Shown piece after piece: positions 6,608-8,798 of a DNA stretch of 8,798 nucleotides. Numbering within the stretch: the first letter of the stretch is position 1; every line of letters begins with the position of its first letter. The translations under genes were made by a program, and so were the position numbers. The notes under the pieces were generated by a model. The model saw only the letters and a list, made by a program, of their open reading frames with translations, ran no database searches and was not told the DNA's origin. The DNA is from an uncultured Alistipes sp. (GTDB taxonomy: Bacteria > Bacteroidota > Bacteroidia > Bacteroidales > Rikenellaceae), in assembly GCA_900549685.1 (NCBI GenBank), contig UROX01000108.1:1-8798 (forward strand), given 5' to 3'.

Positions 6608-7561
6608 ATGGACTTTTTCGATCGTACGGGTCCGATGGCCATCGGCAGCCGGCTGCGCATGCTGACCGACAAAATAACAGGAGACGCTGCGGCGATCTAC
6701 CGGATGTACGGAGTGGACATCAAACCGAAATGGTTCCCCGTATTTTTCGTTCTTTCGCAAGGCGAGGCCAAAACCATCACCGCCATCGCCCGCGAAATCG
6801 GTCACTCCCACCCCTCGGTAAGCCACATCGTCCGGGAAATAGCGGCCCGGGGGCTGATAACCGAAACGAAAGACGAAGCCGACGGCAGACGGAACGTCGT
6901 GCGGCTGTCCGACGAGGGGAAAAAAACGGCCCGCATACTGGAAGAACAATGCCGGGACGTGGCCGCCGCCATAGACCGCCTGAACGAACAGACCGAGAAC
7001 GACCTGTGGCAGGCCATCGGAGAGTGGGAAAACCTGCTATCGGCCCAGCCGCTGCTGCAACGCGTACAGGAAGAAAAAAGAACCCGAGAAAAGGCGGCGA
7101 CCCGAATCGTAGACTATACCCCCTGCTACGGTCCCGTTTTCAGGGCGCTCAACGAGGCATGGATCACGGCTCACTGGCAAATGGAAGAGGCGGACTATCA
7201 CGCGCTGGACGATCCCGAAACCTATATTCTGGCCCGAGGCGGACACATCTTCGTCGCGCTCTATCGGGACGAACCGGTCGGCGTATGCGCCCTGTGCCGA
7301 TCCCGACAACCGGGCTACGACTACGAACTGGCCAAACTCGCCGTCGATCCCCGCGTCAGAGGCAAAGGCATCGGTCGGCTCCTTTGCGAAGCCGTTATCG
7401 CGAAAGCGACGGAATGCGGCGGCCGGAAAATCTTTCTGGAAAGCAACACGCTGCTCGGGCCGGCGATCCGCCTTTACCGGAAACTCGGATTCGAAGAGTT
7501 GGCGGAATACCGCCCTGCCTACGAAAGAGGCGACATACAGATGGAACTGACACTGAGATAA
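6608..7561 (+). CDS. MarR family regulator fused to a GNAT acetyltransferase
   Basis: A 317-residue two-domain protein. Residues 1-150 are a MarR-type winged helix: recognition region ITAIAREIGHSHPSVSHIVR (57-76), then EIAARGLI and a wing with DEADGRRNVVRLSDEGKK (89-106). Residues 166-315 are a GNAT domain. Motif A is LAKLAVDPRVRGKGIGRLL (241-259), with the acetyl-CoA loop RGKGIG. Motif B is NTLLGPAIRLYRKLGFEEL (280-298). MarR-GNAT fusions are known in Bacteroidetes, and the acetylated substrate is generally unknown. The ATG at 6608 follows a perfect promoter and two dyads, so the MarR part probably represses its own gene. The acetyltransferase might act on a small molecule that also serves as the ligand. 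Both domain calls are firm, while the substrate cannot be read from the sequence. Confidence 0.9.
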   Translation: MDFFDRTGPMAIGSRLRMLTDKITGDAAAIYRMYGVDIKPKWFPVFFVLSQGEAKTITAIAREIGHSHPSVSHIVREIAARGLITETKDEADGRRNVVRLSDEGKKTARILEEQCRDVAAAIDRLNEQTENDLWQAIGEWENLLSAQPLLQRVQEEKRTREKAATRIVDYTPCYGPVFRALNEAWITAHWQMEEADYHALDDPETYILARGGHIFVALYRDEPVGVCALCRSRQPGYDYELAKLAVDPRVRGKGIGRLLCEAVIAKATECGGRKIFLESNTLLGPAIRLYRKLGFEELAEYRPAYERGDIQMELTLR

Positions 7562-7741
7562 GACCGTCCGCTTCGGCCGAACCGTTTTCGGAACCGAAAT
7601 GTCCCGATCCGCCGCAGTCGATTCCGGTCATCGGTCGCATATGCCGACTGTTCCGTTCCCGACGGGTCCTCCGACGAACGAATCCCCCCAAACGCCCGCT
7701 GCCGGCACGCAGCATACACAACCGCATATGACAACAACGAC

Positions 7742-8203
7742 ATGAAAAAAATCGACAGGACATCCGTACTGAAACGCATCGCCCCCTGCGGACTGCATTG
7801 CGGAAAATGTTTCGCTTTTGCCGACGGCGACATCCGCCGCCATGCCGACAGCCTCCGACGCGCGTTGGGCAATTTCGACATCTATGCCCGACGTTTCGAA
7901 ACCATGCTCGACGAACCGGTCTTCGCGAAGTATCCGGAATTCAGCGCATTTCTCCGCTACCTGTCCGACACGTCCTGCCAAGGATGCCGAGCCGAAAAAT
8001 GCAAACTGTTCAAGACCTGCAATGTCCGCACCTGCAGCGAGAAGCACGGAGTCGAATTCTGTTTCCAGTGCGAGCGCTTTCCCTGCACCGACACCGGATT
8101 CGACGAACATCTCCACCGAAGATACATCGCCATCAATGAGCGTCTGCGCAAGATCGGCATCGAACGCTACTACGAAGAGACGAAAGACACGCCGCGCTAC
8201 TGA
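7742..8203 (+). CDS. DUF3795 cysteine-rich protein
   Basis: A 153-residue cytoplasmic protein with eleven cysteines. CGLHCGKC is at 16-23, followed by CQGC (79-82), CKLFKTC (87-93), C98 and CFQCERFPC (107-115). This spacing matches DUF3795, whose members are thought to bind zinc or an iron-sulfur centre and have no established function. No signal peptide or membrane segment is seen. The ATG at 7742 gives the expected length and places the first cysteine cluster near the N-terminus, as usual in the family. It starts 180 bases after the MarR-GNAT stop on the same strand. No clear promoter was found in the gap, so it may be read through from the upstream gene, though co-function is not shown. 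Confidence 0.85.
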   Translation: MKKIDRTSVLKRIAPCGLHCGKCFAFADGDIRRHADSLRRALGNFDIYARRFETMLDEPVFAKYPEFSAFLRYLSDTSCQGCRAEKCKLFKTCNVRTCSEKHGVEFCFQCERFPCTDTGFDEHLHRRYIAINERLRKIGIERYYEETKDTPRY

Positions 8204-8268
8204 CCTTCGGGCAGATACCGCACCCGATGGCCATGCCGCATCGGTCCGTCCGCTCCCCGATGCGATAC

Positions 8269-8798
8269 CTACAACACCTCTTCCGCATCGAACCGCTCTA
8301 TCTCCGACTGTTCGACGAAAGCCGTTCTCAGACCCGCCAGATCGGGCAGCCCGCAGGTCTCGGCATAAAGCCGCTCCTCGAACCGACGGATACGGCCGGG
8401 AACGACAAACGAGCCATCGTAAACGACGAGCAGAACGGGCACGGCTTTACGGCCCGACCGCTCGTTATAATAAGCCATCATCGAATTCAACTGCCCAACC
8501 GTATCTCTCGACATCTTCGGAGACAGATATCCGCCGAAATATTTGAATTCGACGATCCGGTCGGCGACACCGCCATATCGGGCTCTCAACAACAAATCGA
8601 CCCGAAACCGGCTGTCGAGTTTCTGCTGCGGCAAAACTTCATAATCCGCGGCAGCCGTCCGCATAAACGAATCGGTCAATTTACGCTCCGCCTCCATATA
8701 ACGCTCGATATAAGCGGCCATGTCCGCGACAGCAGGTTCCTCACCCCGTCCGGGCCCCTTCCGTTCCGCCTTGACGATTTTCCGTACTTCCAGTTCCG
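8269..8798 (-). CDS. PD-(D/E)XK nuclease-like protein, N-terminus cut by the window
   Basis: At least 176 residues are visible, with the frame open through the right edge (ELEVRKIVKAERKG precedes the first internal Met at 8721). The core FRVDLLLRARYGGVADRIVE followed by FKYFGG gives a D...ExK arrangement (Asp in RVDLLL, Glu and Lys in VEFK) on adjacent predicted strands, the signature of the PD-(D/E)XK nuclease fold. RDTVGQLNSMMAYYN and KAVPVLLVVYDG fit the following helix and strand. Such domains occur in restriction and repair enzymes and at the C-terminus of some AAA-ATPases, so the missing part would decide its class. It converges on the DUF3795 gene with a 65-base gap. If ATG 8721 were the true start, the protein would be 150 residues and complete. 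Confidence 0.65.
   Translation of the reverse strand, partial: ELEVRKIVKAERKGPGRGEEPAVADMAAYIERYMEAERKLTDSFMRTAAADYEVLPQQKLDSRFRVDLLLRARYGGVADRIVEFKYFGGYLSPKMSRDTVGQLNSMMAYYNERSGRKAVPVLLVVYDGSFVVPGRIRRFEERLYAETCGLPDLAGLRTAFVEQSEIERFDAEEVL

Noticed and set aside
7570..7600. Short palindromes TTCGGCCGAA and TTTCGGAACCGAAA after the MarR-GNAT gene
   Set aside because: They leave no proper loop and have no T-run, so a terminator call is not supported.
8224..8244. CCGATG/CATCGG dyad between the convergent last two genes
   Set aside because: A six-bp stem with a nine-base loop and no T-run on either side is too weak to call a bidirectional terminator.

Overview
The window looks like chromosomal DNA from a GC-rich member of the Bacteroidetes, most likely Bacteroidales and possibly Alistipes/Rikenellaceae. 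The grounds are a lipoprotein with a Bacteroidetes-type acidic surface-export tail after its lipid cysteine, a CarboxypepD_reg-like domain on a secreted protein, an ECF sigma factor with the 'SYIQNGKRNLK' C-terminus common in this phylum, promoters of the TTTG/TAnnTTTG type, and no Shine-Dalgarno pattern. The genus is an inference from base composition. No rRNA, tRNA, CRISPR array or insertion sequence was found.

Layout from left to right. Positions 1-452 hold no recognisable gene, but contain a terminator hairpin (398-428) for the next gene. 453-1991 (minus) is a CotH-kinase-family surface lipoprotein with its own promoter. 2313-3521 and 3518-4093 (minus) form a two-gene operon with a 4-base ATGA overlap: an ECF sigma factor, then a single-pass membrane protein with a basic cytoplasmic N-terminus and a TonB-type C-terminal domain, a probable anti-sigma factor/energy transducer. 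Divergent from it, 4221-6116 (plus) encodes a secreted protein with CarboxypepD_reg-like, vWF_A N-terminal, VWA and DUF3520 domains, closed by a 15-bp perfect hairpin. A gene-poor stretch (6171-6500) leads to an AT-rich control region with a canonical Bacteroidetes promoter between two near-identical 14-bp dyads. This drives a MarR-GNAT fusion (6608-7561). A DUF3795 cysteine-rich protein follows (7742-8203). A PD-(D/E)XK-like nuclease-fold protein (minus) runs off the right edge.

How the genes may work together. The central block (sigma factor, TonB-domain anti-sigma candidate, divergent secreted VWA protein) looks like one trans-envelope signalling unit without an adjacent TonB-dependent receptor. 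This is the best candidate for an under-described system here. Its parts belong to known families, but the joint function is inference. The CotH lipoprotein downstream on the same strand may be reached by read-through but has its own promoter. The MarR-GNAT gene looks autoregulated. The last two genes show no clear link to the rest.
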